The translations under genes were made by a program, and so were the position numbers. The notes below the pieces were generated by a model. That model had not been told where the DNA came from. It saw nothing but the letters and a program-made list of their open reading frames with translations, and did no database searches. Positions 34,427 through 42,679 of a stretch of 57,014 nt of DNA are shown here, piece after piece; position 1 is the stretch's first letter; the number at the start of each line of letters is the position of its first letter. The DNA comes from Chloroflexi bacterium UBA4736 (GTDB lineage: Bacteria; Chloroflexota; Dormibacteria; Dormibacterales; Dormibacteraceae): positions 1-57,014 of the forward strand of contig DHIW01000009.1 of assembly GCA_002404015.1 (NCBI GenBank), in the 5' to 3' direction.

Positions 34427-35401
34427 TCAGCGGAACTCGCCGGATACCTCGTTCAGCTTTTTCAACTGGTCGTCGCCCAGCTTCAAGGTGAGCGCCCCGA
34501 CGGTGTCCGTCAGCTGCTCCGGCCTGGAGGCGCCCACGATCGGCGACGTGACGCCCTCCTGCGCCAGCAGCCACGCCACAGCAACCTGGGCGGGGGTTGC
34601 ACCCACCTCGCCGGCCACCTCCTGCACGGCCTCCACCACGTCGAACATACGGTCCGACCAGTACCGCGTCTGATACATACGGCCGTAGTCGCCGAGCCCG
34701 AACCGGGAGCCTTCGGGCGGCTCCTGGCCCCGCCTGTACTTTCCCGCCAGCATCCCCGCTCCCAGCGGGTTGTAAGGCACCACGCCGATGCTGGAGGCCC
34801 GACACAGCGGCAGCAGGTCGCGCTCGTAGGACCGCGAGAGCAGGTTGTAGCGCGGCTGGACGACCGTGACGCGGGCGAGGCGCCGCTCGGCGGCCAGGGT
34901 CATCGCCAGGCCGAGCTGCCAGGCCTCGAAGTTGGAGACGCCGATGTAGTGGACCTTGCCGTCCTGGACCAGGCGGTCGAGCGCCTCCAGCGTCTCGTCG
35001 AGCGGGGTGTCCGTGTCCGAGTGGTGCAGGTAGAAGATGTCGACGCGGTCCGTCTGCAGCCGGCGCAGGCTGGCCTCGCAGGCCTCGATCACGTGCTTGC
35101 GGCTGCCGCCAGCATCGTTGGGCGACGGGCCCACCCGGTTGACGCACTTCGTCGCCAGCACGAAGCGGGAGCGCTTGCCCTTCAGCCAGCGCCCCACGAT
35201 CTCCTCGGTGCGGCCCGCGGTCTCGGGGCTGCCCGGCACGGGGTACACGTCGGCGGTGTCGATGAAGTCGAATCCGAGCTCCGCGGCCTGGTCCATTACG
35301 GCGACCCCGGCCGCCTCGTCCACGAAGCTCCCGAAGAGCATGGTCCCGAGGCAGAGTCGGCTGACCTTGAGCCCGCTGCGTCCGACGCTGGTCGATTCCA
35401 C
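34427..35401 (-). CDS. Aldo/keto reductase
   Basis: A 324-residue NADPH-dependent TIM-barrel reductase. The start of the fold is SGLKVSRLCLGTMLFGSF. The catalytic tetrad can be placed: Asp in FDFIDTADVY, Tyr in the same motif, Lys in LATKCVN and His in FYLHHSD. IGVSNFEAWQL and VPYNPLGAGMLAGKY are typical of the family. The GTG start is 2 bases after the stop of the 3-hydroxyacyl-CoA dehydrogenase gene, so they are likely co-transcribed. Substrate unknown. Confidence 0.9.
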   Translation of the reverse strand: MESTSVGRSGLKVSRLCLGTMLFGSFVDEAAGVAVMDQAAELGFDFIDTADVYPVPGSPETAGRTEEIVGRWLKGKRSRFVLATKCVNRVGPSPNDAGGSRKHVIEACEASLRRLQTDRVDIFYLHHSDTDTPLDETLEALDRLVQDGKVHYIGVSNFEAWQLGLAMTLAAERRLARVTVVQPRYNLLSRSYERDLLPLCRASSIGVVPYNPLGAGMLAGKYRRGQEPPEGSRFGLGDYGRMYQTRYWSDRMFDVVEAVQEVAGEVGATPAQVAVAWLLAQEGVTSPIVGASRPEQLTDTVGALTLKLGDDQLKKLNEVSGEFR

Positions 35402-35403
35402 GC

Positions 35404-36270
35404 TCAGGCCCTCCCCGCGTAGTCGAAGAAGCCCTTCCCCGTCTTGCGGCCGAGGTGGCCCTGGTCGATCTTCTCCTTCAGGATGGCCGGCGCCCCTGGG
35501 CCGCCCTCCAGCCGAGCCCTGTCCTCGAGGGCGCCGTAGAAGATGTCGAGGCCGCTGAAGTCGAGCAGCTCGAAGGGGCCCATCGGCCAGTTCAGACCCT
35601 TCTTGACCGCGGTGTCGATGTCCTCGGCGGAGGCGTATCCGCCCTCGTACAGCCGCATGGCCTCCTCGGCGGCGGCGAACAGGATGCGGTTGACGACGAA
35701 GCCGTGGACCTCCTTGTTGATCAGGACCGGCACCCGGTCGATGCTGCGGACGAACTCCATCGCGACCTCGACCGTGCGGTCGCTGGTCTTCGGGCCCCGG
35801 ACCACCTCGCAAAGCTGCATGACGGTGACCGGGTGGAAGAAGTGCGTGTTGCAGCAGTCTTCCGGGCGCTCGGTGACCTCGGCCAGGCGGGAGATGGCGA
35901 TGGTGCTGGAGTTGCTGGCGAGGACGGTCCCCGGCGGCGCGTTCTGGTCAAGCGCCTGGAACACCTCGCGCTTGGCGTCGAGATTCTCGTAGATCGCCTC
36001 GATGGCGAGATCGGCCAGGGCCGCCGAGCCGGCCAGGTCGGTGCTCGTGCGCAGGCGGCCCAGAGCCGCGGTGCCCTGCTCCTGGGTGAGCCGCCCTTTC
36101 TCCACCCCGCGCGCCACCAGCTTCTGGTTCTGCTCGACCGCGCGTTCGAGCTGCTCCGGCTTGGAGTCGACCAGCGTCACATCGTAGTGCCCGCTGAAGG
36201 CGGTCTGGAGAGCGATCTGGGAGCCCATCGTCCCCGAGCCGACCACAAGAACGTTCCTGATCTGCGCCAT
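35404..36270 (-). CDS. 3-hydroxyacyl-CoA (3-hydroxybutyryl-CoA) dehydrogenase
   Basis: A 288-residue NAD(P)-dependent dehydrogenase that interconverts 3-hydroxyacyl-CoA and 3-ketoacyl-CoA. It has the N-terminal Rossmann motif LVVGSGTMGSQIALQTAFSG, the catalytic His in CNTHFFHPVTVMQLCEVV with the Glu nearby, and the C-terminal domain GFVVNRILFAAAEEAMRLYE. The ATG follows GGGAG; a longer in-frame start is less likely. A single-domain enzyme without a hydratase, as in butyrate/PHB metabolism. Confidence 0.9.
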   Translation of the reverse strand: MAQIRNVLVVGSGTMGSQIALQTAFSGHYDVTLVDSKPEQLERAVEQNQKLVARGVEKGRLTQEQGTAALGRLRTSTDLAGSAALADLAIEAIYENLDAKREVFQALDQNAPPGTVLASNSSTIAISRLAEVTERPEDCCNTHFFHPVTVMQLCEVVRGPKTSDRTVEVAMEFVRSIDRVPVLINKEVHGFVVNRILFAAAEEAMRLYEGGYASAEDIDTAVKKGLNWPMGPFELLDFSGLDIFYGALEDRARLEGGPGAPAILKEKIDQGHLGRKTGKGFFDYAGRA

Positions 36271-36283
36271 CCTGATCTCCCTG

Positions 36284-36592
36284 ATGCGAGTGAGCATGGA
36301 CCGCTTCGAGCGCGCGGTCCGGGACGCCCTGCAGTCGATCCCGGCCGAGTTCCAGCCGTACCTCGAGGATATCGAGTTCGTGATCGAGGAATCGTCCCCG
36401 GACGGCCTGCTAGGCCTCTACGAGGGCGAGACGGCACTGGGCGGCGACTGGCCGCAGAGGGTGGCGATCTTCAAACGCTCTCACGAGGACGAGGCGAACA
36501 CCTGGGAGGAGCTGGTCGACGAGGTCCGGCGCACAGTGCTGCACGAAGTAGGCCACCACTTCGGCATGGACGAACACGATCTGCCCTACTAG
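36284..36592 (+). CDS. Zincin-like metallopeptidase-family protein (DUF1025 type)
   Basis: A 102-residue small protein with an HEVGHHFGMDEHDL zinc-binding motif (HExxH plus downstream acidic residues) at its C terminus and the family's typical N terminus FERAVRDALQSIPAEFQPYL. Such proteins are widespread and uncharacterised. An alternative ATG 12 bases downstream (MDRFERAV) is equally plausible. Divergent from the dehydrogenase, with a 13-bp gap. Confidence 0.82.
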   Translation: MRVSMDRFERAVRDALQSIPAEFQPYLEDIEFVIEESSPDGLLGLYEGETALGGDWPQRVAIFKRSHEDEANTWEELVDEVRRTVLHEVGHHFGMDEHDLPY

Positions 36593-36730
36593 CCCACCCG
36601 CCGAAGGCTTCGACCTCGTCTTAGAAAAATTCCGACATGGCAGAAAGGGCCGGCTCCGCCGGCCCGTATGAGTCGAAAAATCCGATCGCGCACCAAACGC
36701 AATAGGTAGCCAAAAAAGGGAGGTAGGGTC

Positions 36731-36760
36731 CGGGGGAGGAACCGCCAGGTTCTTCCCCCG
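36731..36760 (-). terminator. Intrinsic terminator of the flavin reductase gene
   Basis: A 13-bp stem (36731-36743 with 36748-36760, one G-U) around loop gcca, just past the flavin reductase stop. On the minus strand a T6 run follows about 11 bases later. A second GC-rich inverted repeat (gggccggc/gccggccc) lies at about 36647-36665; otherwise 36593-36730 holds no gene. Confidence 0.55.
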
Positions 36761-36764
36761 TCGG

Positions 36765-37238
36765 CTATGAGAGTCGCCAGAACGCTCGGTCCCATAGGAT
36801 CAGCGGGTCGCCGGGGGCCCAGCCGGAGTCGATGACCAGGCCGAGGGCGATGTCGTGGTCGCCGGCCGGCCGCATCTCCTGGAGCCGGCACTCGAACCAG
36901 GCCACGCCTCCCTCCAGGAGGGGCACGCCATTGCCGCCCAGGCGGTGCGGGACCTCCCGCCAGCTGGGGTCGACCAGCGGCGCCCGGGCGGCAAAGCGCT
37001 CGGCCAGGAACTCCTGGTCGCGCGCCAGCAGGCTCACGTTGAACTCGCCAGCCTCCTCCACCGCATCTCTGGTCTGCGCGAAGCGGTCGAGGCAGACCAG
37101 GACCAGGGGTGGCTCCATCGAGGCGGAGGTGAAGCTGGTCGCGGTCAGCCCGCGAAAGCCGCCGGACTGGAGCGCGCTGACGACGGCCACCGCGGCCGCG
37201 TGCCGTGCCATCGCGTCCCTAAAGTTGCCGCCCGCCAT
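36765..37238 (-). CDS. Flavin reductase-like FMN-binding protein
   Basis: A 157-residue split-barrel flavoprotein. The pattern RDAMARHAAAVAVVSALQ, GLTATSFTSASMEPPLVLVC, AGEFNVSLLARDQEFLAERF and GGVAWFECRLQEMRPAGDHD is that of NAD(P)H:FMN oxidoreductases that supply reduced flavin to a monooxygenase. No partner oxygenase is adjacent. Confidence 0.85.
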   Translation of the reverse strand: MAGGNFRDAMARHAAAVAVVSALQSGGFRGLTATSFTSASMEPPLVLVCLDRFAQTRDAVEEAGEFNVSLLARDQEFLAERFAARAPLVDPSWREVPHRLGGNGVPLLEGGVAWFECRLQEMRPAGDHDIALGLVIDSGWAPGDPLILWDRAFWRLS

Positions 37239-37252
37239 CGCGTCAGTAGACT
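37225..37252 (+). promoter_or_regulatory. Candidate promoter of tRNA-Cys
   Basis: TTGCCG (37225-37230), 16-base spacer and TAGACT (37247-37252), placing the start about 10 bases before the tRNA 5' end. Confidence 0.4.
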
Positions 37253-37268
37253 AGATGCCGCGGTTCGA

Positions 37269-37342
37269 GGCGACGTAGCCAAGTGGTAAGGCAGAGCTCT
37301 GCAAAAGCTCCATCCCCAGTTCGATTCTGGGCGTCGCCTCCA
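37269..37342 (+). tRNA. tRNA-Cys (GCA anticodon)
   Basis: Acceptor GGCGACG pairs with CGTCGCC, anticodon loop CTGCAAA (GCA) sits between GAGCT and AGCTC, and the T-loop is TTCGATT. The gene encodes its own CCA end. Confidence 0.95.
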
Positions 37343-37383
37343 ACTCCGCCGTCCGCGGTATCGGCTAGTAGGAGGACCTCGGC

Positions 37384-38712
37384 ATGGGTGTAGCCCAGAT
37401 CAAGATGCCTCAGCTCGGCGAGTCCGTGACCGAGGGGACCGTCGACAAGTGGCTGAAGAAAGAGGGCGACTTCGTCAAGCGCGATGAGCCCCTGGTCGAG
37501 GTGGTGACCGACAAGGTCAACGCCGAGATCCCCTCGCCCTTCGAGGGCACCCTCGTCCGCATCTCCGTGAGCGAGGGTACGACGGTCAACGTGGGCGTAG
37601 AGATCGCCCAGATCGAGGTGGAAGGAGCCGCTCCGGAGGCCGCTGTCGCCGCCGAGGCGGCAGCCCCCGAGACGCCCGTCGAGGCCGAGCCCAGCCCAGC
37701 GCCGGCCCAGGCGACCGCGGAGCCGACCGTCGCAGAAGCTGCCGAGGTCAAGGCTCCAGACCAGGACAACGGACAGCGCCAGCGCTTCAGCCCCGCGGTC
37801 CGCCGGCTGGCCGAAGAGAACGGGCTGGACCCATCTGTGATCAAGGGCACCGGAGAGGGTGGCCGGGTGACCCGCGACGACGTTCTCGCCTATATCGAGA
37901 GCGGCGCCAAAGCCGCGCCGGCGCCGGTGGCTCCGCCGCCGCCCGCCGCCCCCGCTCCCGGCGCCCCCGCTCCAGCGCCGACGCGCGCCCCCGCTCCCGC
38001 AGCGGCCGACGGAGCCCGGGAGGAGCTCGTGAAGCTCAGCACAATGCGGCGCTCCATCGCCGAGCACATGACACGCAGCCTCGCCACGTCCCCCCACGCC
38101 TGGACGCTGCAGGAGATCGACGTGACCGAGCTGGTGCGCTTCCGGGAGGCGGAAAAGGAGGGCTTCCGGGCCCGCAATGGAGTGGCGCTGACCTATATGC
38201 CCTTCGTCATCCAGGCCGTCACGGATGCCCTCACGGAGTTCCCCTTCCTCAACTCGAGCTGGAGCGACGACGGGGTCGTCCTCAAGCACTACATCAACCT
38301 GGGCCTCGCGGTGGCGATCCCCGACGGCCTCATCGTGCCGGTGGTGAAGGAAGCGGACAAGCTTGGCTTCAGCGACCTGGCCCGGGCTGTCAACGACCTG
38401 GTCGAGCGGGCCCGCAGCAAGAAGCTGAAGCCGGAGGACGTCCAGGGCGGCACGTTCACGCTGAATAACACCGGCGCCACCGGGTCGGTCGCCTCTCAGC
38501 CCATCATCAACCAGCCCCAGGCCGCGATCCTGACGACCGAGTCGATCCTCAGGCGGCCGGTGGTGATCGGCGAAGGGATCGCGGTCAGGCACATGATGAA
38601 CATGTGCCTGTCTTTCGACCACCGCATCATCGACGGGATGACGGCGGGCCAGTTCCTCGGCTTCCTGAAGAAACGCCTCGAGGGCTGGACGCCGGCCAGC
38701 ATCCGGATCTGA
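37384..38712 (+). CDS. 2-oxo acid dehydrogenase E2 (dihydrolipoyl acyltransferase)
   Basis: A 442-residue E2. The lipoyl domain covers residues about 4-80 with the lipoylated Lys44 in VEVVTDKVNAEIPSPFEG. A Pro/Ala/Glu linker follows. The E1/E3-binding domain is at about 133-172 (FSPAVRRLAEENGLDPSVIK), then a Pro/Ala-rich linker, then the catalytic core ending in LSFDHRIIDGMTAGQF with His413. The VTDKVNAEIPSP form suits branched-chain or 2-oxoglutarate complexes rather than pyruvate, but specificity is not settled. Directly followed by lipA and lipB, which make its cofactor; E1 and E3 genes are not in the window. Confidence 0.93.
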   Translation: MGVAQIKMPQLGESVTEGTVDKWLKKEGDFVKRDEPLVEVVTDKVNAEIPSPFEGTLVRISVSEGTTVNVGVEIAQIEVEGAAPEAAVAAEAAAPETPVEAEPSPAPAQATAEPTVAEAAEVKAPDQDNGQRQRFSPAVRRLAEENGLDPSVIKGTGEGGRVTRDDVLAYIESGAKAAPAPVAPPPPAAPAPGAPAPAPTRAPAPAAADGAREELVKLSTMRRSIAEHMTRSLATSPHAWTLQEIDVTELVRFREAEKEGFRARNGVALTYMPFVIQAVTDALTEFPFLNSSWSDDGVVLKHYINLGLAVAIPDGLIVPVVKEADKLGFSDLARAVNDLVERARSKKLKPEDVQGGTFTLNNTGATGSVASQPIINQPQAAILTTESILRRPVVIGEGIAVRHMMNMCLSFDHRIIDGMTAGQFLGFLKKRLEGWTPASIRI

Positions 38713-38716
38713 GGCG

Positions 38717-39610
38717 ATGACCGATACCCTGCGCCCCGGACGCACGATCCCGGAGTGGATCAAAGTCCGCGTCCACGAGGGCGAGAACTTCAAGGAGCTC
38801 AAGCAGCTGGTCCAGGAGAAGCGCCTGCACACCGTCTGTGAGGCAGCCCGCTGCCCCAACATCTTCGACTGCTGGAACCGGCGCACCGCCACCTTCATGA
38901 TCCTGGGTGACGTCTGCACACGGGCCTGCCGCTTCTGCGCCGTCACCTCGGGCCGGCCCGTTGAGCTCGACATCGGCGAGCCCCTGCGGGTTGCCGAGTC
39001 GGTGGCCCAGCTCAGCCTGCTTCACGCCGTCATAACATCGGTCGATCGCGATGACCTCCGGGACGGCGGCGCCGGCATCTTCGCGCGCACCATTCGCGCC
39101 ATCCGCCGCCTTAGCCCGGGAACCTCGATCGAGGTGCTCACGCCGGACTTCGCCGGCGACCGCGACGCGATCCGCACCGTTGTGGAGGCCGGCCCCGACA
39201 TCTTCAACCACAACACCGAGACGGTTCCCCGCCTATACGCGCGGATCCGCCCGAAGGCGGTCTACCTGAACAGCCTCGGCCTGCTGCGCTACGTGAAGGA
39301 GTTGCGGCCGGACATGGTGACCAAGTCTGGGGTGATGGTCGGGCTAGGCGAGGAACGCGAGGAGCTGCTCGAAGTCTTCCGGAACATGCGCGAGCACTCG
39401 ATCGACGTCCTGACGGTTGGCCAGTACCTGCGCCCCACCAAGAAGCACGCCGAGTTGGTTCGCTACTACCGGCCCGAGGAGTTCGTCGAGCTGAAGGCGG
39501 CGGCCATGGAGATGGGCTTCGAGCATGTCGAGTCCGGGGCCCTTGTCCGCTCCTCATACCACGCCGATGAGCAGATCCCGGCGAGTCGTAAGAGCCTACT
39601 GGCTGGGTAG
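38717..39610 (+). CDS. lipA: Lipoyl synthase
   Basis: A 297-residue radical-SAM enzyme that inserts two sulfurs into protein-bound octanoyl groups. Auxiliary-cluster cysteines are in CEAARCPNIFDC, and the radical-SAM cysteines are in LGDVCTRACRFCAV. VGQYLRPTKKH and the C-terminal RSSYHA serine motif are present. It starts 4 bases after the E2 stop and overlaps lipB. Confidence 0.95.
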   Translation: MTDTLRPGRTIPEWIKVRVHEGENFKELKQLVQEKRLHTVCEAARCPNIFDCWNRRTATFMILGDVCTRACRFCAVTSGRPVELDIGEPLRVAESVAQLSLLHAVITSVDRDDLRDGGAGIFARTIRAIRRLSPGTSIEVLTPDFAGDRDAIRTVVEAGPDIFNHNTETVPRLYARIRPKAVYLNSLGLLRYVKELRPDMVTKSGVMVGLGEEREELLEVFRNMREHSIDVLTVGQYLRPTKKHAELVRYYRPEEFVELKAAAMEMGFEHVESGALVRSSYHADEQIPASRKSLLAG

Positions 39611-40337
39611 CGTCCCCTACCTCCGGGCCTGGGATCTCCAGCGCGCGGCGGTGGAGGCCGTGAAGGCCGGGACGCAGCCGGACTCGCTTTTGCTGCTGGA
39701 GCACCCGCACGTGTTCAGCATCGGCCGCCGCGGAACCGGGGAGAACCTGCTCTGGTCCGAGGCCGAGTGTGCCCGCCGGGGGGTCGAGCTGGTCTGGACC
39801 GACCGGGGCGGCGACGTGACCTACCACGGCCCCGGCCAGCTCGTCGGCTACCCGATCCTCGACCTGCCTCGCCTGGGCAGCGACATCCTCCGGCACATCC
39901 GGGGACTGGAGCAGTCGCTGATCTCGTACCTGGCCGGCGTGGGCGTGGCCTCCGAGCCTGGCGGACGGGGCATGACCGGGGTCTGGAGCCGCGGCGCGGG
40001 GGCGGAATCCAGCCCCCTCGAGAAGGTGGCGGCGATCGGGGTGAAGCTGAACCAGCGCGTCACCAACCACGGCTTCGCCCTGAACCTGACCAGCGACCTC
40101 TCGATCTTCAACGAGGGCATCGTGCCCTGCGGGCTGGCCGGCAAGCGCGCCACCTCGCTCCTGGCCCTGGGCGGCCCGGAGCTGGCCACGGCCGACGCAG
40201 CCGGTGCCTACACGCCCCACTTCTGTGGTGCGTTCGAGGTGGAGGTCGGATGGGGCGACGCCGCCGAGCTCTGGGCACTGCCGCCAGTGCCCGCGCCAGA
40301 CCCGCACAGCCTGCTGACGCTGACTCCCTCGCCTTAA
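39567..40337 (+). CDS. lipB: Octanoyltransferase
   Basis: A 256-residue enzyme that moves octanoyl from acyl carrier protein to lipoyl domains. It has LLLLEHPHVFSIGRRGTGEN, DRGGDVTYHGPGQLVGYPIL, the catalytic Lys in AAIGVKLNQRVTNHGFALN and the Cys in IVPCGLAGKRATS. The ATG lies 44 bases inside lipA; a start further upstream in the same frame is unlikely. Confidence 0.94.
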   Translation: MSRSRRVVRAYWLGSVPYLRAWDLQRAAVEAVKAGTQPDSLLLLEHPHVFSIGRRGTGENLLWSEAECARRGVELVWTDRGGDVTYHGPGQLVGYPILDLPRLGSDILRHIRGLEQSLISYLAGVGVASEPGGRGMTGVWSRGAGAESSPLEKVAAIGVKLNQRVTNHGFALNLTSDLSIFNEGIVPCGLAGKRATSLLALGGPELATADAAGAYTPHFCGAFEVEVGWGDAAELWALPPVPAPDPHSLLTLTPSP

Positions 40338-40393
40338 CCAGGATCGACCAATCCGGTTAACCGACGGCGTATATAAAGGACGCAGCCCGACCC

Positions 40394-40399
40394 TATAAT
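40394..40399 (+). promoter_or_regulatory. -10 element before the dedA-family gene
   Basis: A perfect TATAAT about 35 bases before the ATG, without a consensus -35. A TATATAAA stretch lies about 20 bases further upstream. Confidence 0.4.
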
Positions 40400-40434
40400 C
40401 CGGCGAGGGTCGCTGGGGGCGGGCGACGACCAAA

Positions 40435-41175
40435 ATGCTGTACCACCTCATCCTTCTCCAGGCGCACCTTCCCGGCTGGCTGCAATCGCCGGAATGGCTC
40501 CGGCATCTCAGCCGCGTTTTGGGCGCTTTCTTCTTCCACGGCCACCAGACGCTCGGCCTGTTCGGGGCGATCTTCGTCGAGGAGCTGGGCGTCCCGCTGC
40601 CGGCGCCAGGCGACGCCTGGATCATGTGGGGCGGCTACCTGACGACGCGGGGCGAGATCCCCTATGCCATGGCCTACGTGTCGGTGGTGGGCGGAGCGGT
40701 CTGCGGCAGCTTCATCCTCTTCTCGATCAGCAAGCGCTACGGCCACCCATTCCTGGTTCGGTTCGGACGGTATATCGGCCTTACCCAGGAGCGCCTCGAC
40801 AAGACCGAGCGCCAGTTCCGGCGCTGGGGCCCCTGGGCCATCATCTTCGGCCGCCACATCCCCGGCATGCGCATCGTGCTGTCGGCCTTTGCCGGCGTAT
40901 TCGAGGTCCCGGCCCGGGTCTTCGTGCCCTGTGTGTTCGTCTCCTCATTGATCTGGGCGACCATCTTCCTGGAGCTGGGCCGCGTGCTCGGCCGCAACAG
41001 CCGTTTCCTGTTCCGCCTGGTGCCCGCCCACCTGCTGCCCTGGGGCGCCCTGATCCTCGTGGTGGGCGTCCTGGTCTTCCTCGCCTACGAGCACGGTTGG
41101 CGCCCGCGGCGCCACGCTTCTCAGCCCCCTGCACTGCCGCTGGAAGGGTCGAAAAAGGTAGCCTCGCGCCCGTAA
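40435..41175 (+). CDS. DedA-family membrane protein
   Basis: A 246-residue VTT/DedA protein with about five membrane helices. It has FVEELGVPLPAPGDAWIMW, the conserved loop GHPFLVRFGRYIGLTQERLD and FGRHIPGMRIVLSAFAGVF with the essential arginines. The family scrambles or flips lipids and supports membrane homeostasis (E. coli DedA, YqjA). It stands alone after lipB. Confidence 0.9.
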   Translation: MLYHLILLQAHLPGWLQSPEWLRHLSRVLGAFFFHGHQTLGLFGAIFVEELGVPLPAPGDAWIMWGGYLTTRGEIPYAMAYVSVVGGAVCGSFILFSISKRYGHPFLVRFGRYIGLTQERLDKTERQFRRWGPWAIIFGRHIPGMRIVLSAFAGVFEVPARVFVPCVFVSSLIWATIFLELGRVLGRNSRFLFRLVPAHLLPWGALILVVGVLVFLAYEHGWRPRRHASQPPALPLEGSKKVASRP

Positions 41176-41220
41176 GAAAAACAGCCGCTGCGTGGGGACA
41201 ATTGTGATACCCTTCCTGTC

Positions 41221-41535
41221 ATGTCTGAGAACACCGCGCACCAGGTCCGGCTCGATGAGGTCGAGCACGACAACGAGATGATGATCCTCCCCGACTTTCC
41301 GGCCCTGGTCGATGGGCACCGGGTCTGGGTCACCGCCGTCCTGGAGCGCACCGCGGTCGTCGAGCCGAAGCCCGGCGAACCGAAGATGCTGGTGAATCGC
41401 CGCCGCTGCCTCGTCAACCCCGGCGACCTTCGCTTCGGTCCCATCGCGGCCCGATACGCCGCCCGCAGAGGCCGCGAGGCCGCCCGCAGGAACCGCCTGG
41501 CCGCGCAGCAGGAGCGCGAGGAAAGCGCGGCATAA
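41221..41535 (+). CDS. Small protein, paralogue of the next gene
   Basis: A 104-residue protein of unknown function. The core VDGHRVWVTAVLERTAVVEP, followed by RRRCLVNPGDLRFGP, matches the neighbouring protein (AVLERTVVVE and CMVEESAVPFVP), showing a duplication. The C terminus is an Arg/Ala/Glu-rich helix (AARRGREAARRNRLAAQQER) that the paralogue lacks and that might bind nucleic acid. A strong terminator follows. Confidence 0.65.
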   Translation: MSENTAHQVRLDEVEHDNEMMILPDFPALVDGHRVWVTAVLERTAVVEPKPGEPKMLVNRRRCLVNPGDLRFGPIAARYAARRGREAARRNRLAAQQEREESAA

Positions 41536-41562
41536 CCCTGCCTTAAGACTCTGGTAAACTTC

Positions 41563-41597
41563 AGAGCGCCGACTTAGGGGGTCGGCGCTCTTTTTTT
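41563..41597 (+). terminator. Intrinsic terminator
   Basis: An 11-bp GC-rich stem (41563-41573 with 41581-41591), 7-base loop and T7 tract, 28 bases after the first paralogue's stop. Confidence 0.92.
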
Positions 41598-41638
41598 CCC
41601 CGTGCCAAGCACTCCCTCATCGCCCCGGAGGTCCATCT

Positions 41639-41923
41639 ATGAGCAGCACCGTCGAACTCGTCACTCTCGCCAGCATCGTCCCGCCCTTGAACCACGAGGT
41701 CGCCGGAGGCTTCGACGCAGTTGTGCATGGTGAGCAGGTCAGGGTTCGCGCGGTCCTGGAGCGCACCGTCGTGGTCGAGCACGCGAACGCCGAGCGCAGC
41801 GTGGTGCGGAAGGAGCTGTGCATGGTCGAGGAGAGCGCAGTGCCCTTTGTGCCCGGCAACCCCAGCGCCGGTGTCGGACCCCGCCAGTGGCGGCGCCTGC
41901 CCGGCAAGCCGCCCAGGGTCTAG
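41639..41923 (+). CDS. Small protein, paralogue of the previous gene
   Basis: A 94-residue protein of unknown function sharing VHGEQVRVRAVLERTVVVEH with its upstream neighbour and then diverging. It begins after CGGAGGTCCATCTATG, a leader nearly the same as that of the PfpI gene downstream. It has no signal peptide and no membrane helix. Confidence 0.62.
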   Translation: MSSTVELVTLASIVPPLNHEVAGGFDAVVHGEQVRVRAVLERTVVVEHANAERSVVRKELCMVEESAVPFVPGNPSAGVGPRQWRRLPGKPPRV

Positions 41924-42027
41924 AGAGTCCGGCCGGACCCCGGGACCTCTCCCGGCATTCCGCCGGCGTCCTCGGTAAGGTGGGGGCGTAGCCGACAGCA
42001 CCTGAACGCGATTGGGAGGTCCCATCT

Positions 42028-42552
42028 ATGAAGGTCGCTTGCATACTCGGCCCGGGCTTCGAGGACTCGGAGTTCAAACAGCCCTACGACGCCCTCAGAG
42101 ATGCCGGCCATGAGGTCACGATCGTCGGCCTGGAGGCAGGCCAGAAGCTCGACGGTTCAAAGGGCAATGAGACCGCCACCACGGACCTGGCGGTCGCGGA
42201 TGCCACTCCCGAAGACTTCGACGCGCTGCTGATCCCGGGCGGTTCCTCGCCGGACAAGCTGCGGGCCCATGACGCACCGGTGGCTTTTGTGAAGGCGTTC
42301 TTCGACCAGGGCAAGCCGGTGCTGGCCATCTGCCACGGACCTCAGCTATTTCTGACCGCCGGCACCCACCGCGATCACCGGCTCACCGCCTGGAAGACGA
42401 TCCAGGTCGACTTGAAGTTGGCCGGCGCCAAGGTGGTCGACGAGGAGGTCTGCGTCGACCGCAACCTCGTGACGTCCAGGCAGCCGCAGGATATCCCAGC
42501 CTTCATCCGCGAGAGTCTGAAGCTGCTGGAGCAGGTACCAGCGCGCCGCTAG
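42028..42552 (+). CDS. DJ-1/PfpI-family protein
   Basis: A 174-residue class I glutamine-amidotransferase-like fold protein. The nucleophile elbow is AICHGPQLFLTAG (Cys) with the acidic partner in LGPGFEDSEFKQPYDAL. LLIPGGSSPDKLR and RNLVTSRQPQDIPAFIRE are typical of the YhbO/PfpI group, implicated in protein or methylglyoxal stress protection. A strong GGGAGG Shine-Dalgarno precedes the ATG. Confidence 0.88.
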   Translation: MKVACILGPGFEDSEFKQPYDALRDAGHEVTIVGLEAGQKLDGSKGNETATTDLAVADATPEDFDALLIPGGSSPDKLRAHDAPVAFVKAFFDQGKPVLAICHGPQLFLTAGTHRDHRLTAWKTIQVDLKLAGAKVVDEEVCVDRNLVTSRQPQDIPAFIRESLKLLEQVPARR

Positions 42553-42562
42553 AGACGGTTGT

Positions 42563-42594
42563 CCCGGCGCCAGGCCGAGAGGCCGGGCGCCGGG
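42563..42594 (+). terminator. Large GC-rich hairpin after the PfpI gene
   Basis: Arms of 9 and 4 base pairs separated by one A-G mismatch, capped by a GAGA tetraloop, ten bases after the stop. There is no T-tract, so it may be a transcript-stabilising 3' end or a weak terminator. Confidence 0.5.
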
Positions 42595-42679
42595 GTTCGC
42601 GCCCGTCATCCTGAAGTTGGTGCGCTCTGTTAAGAGAACTGCAGGGGAACTGTCGTCGACGGCTCCAACACTGGAATCG

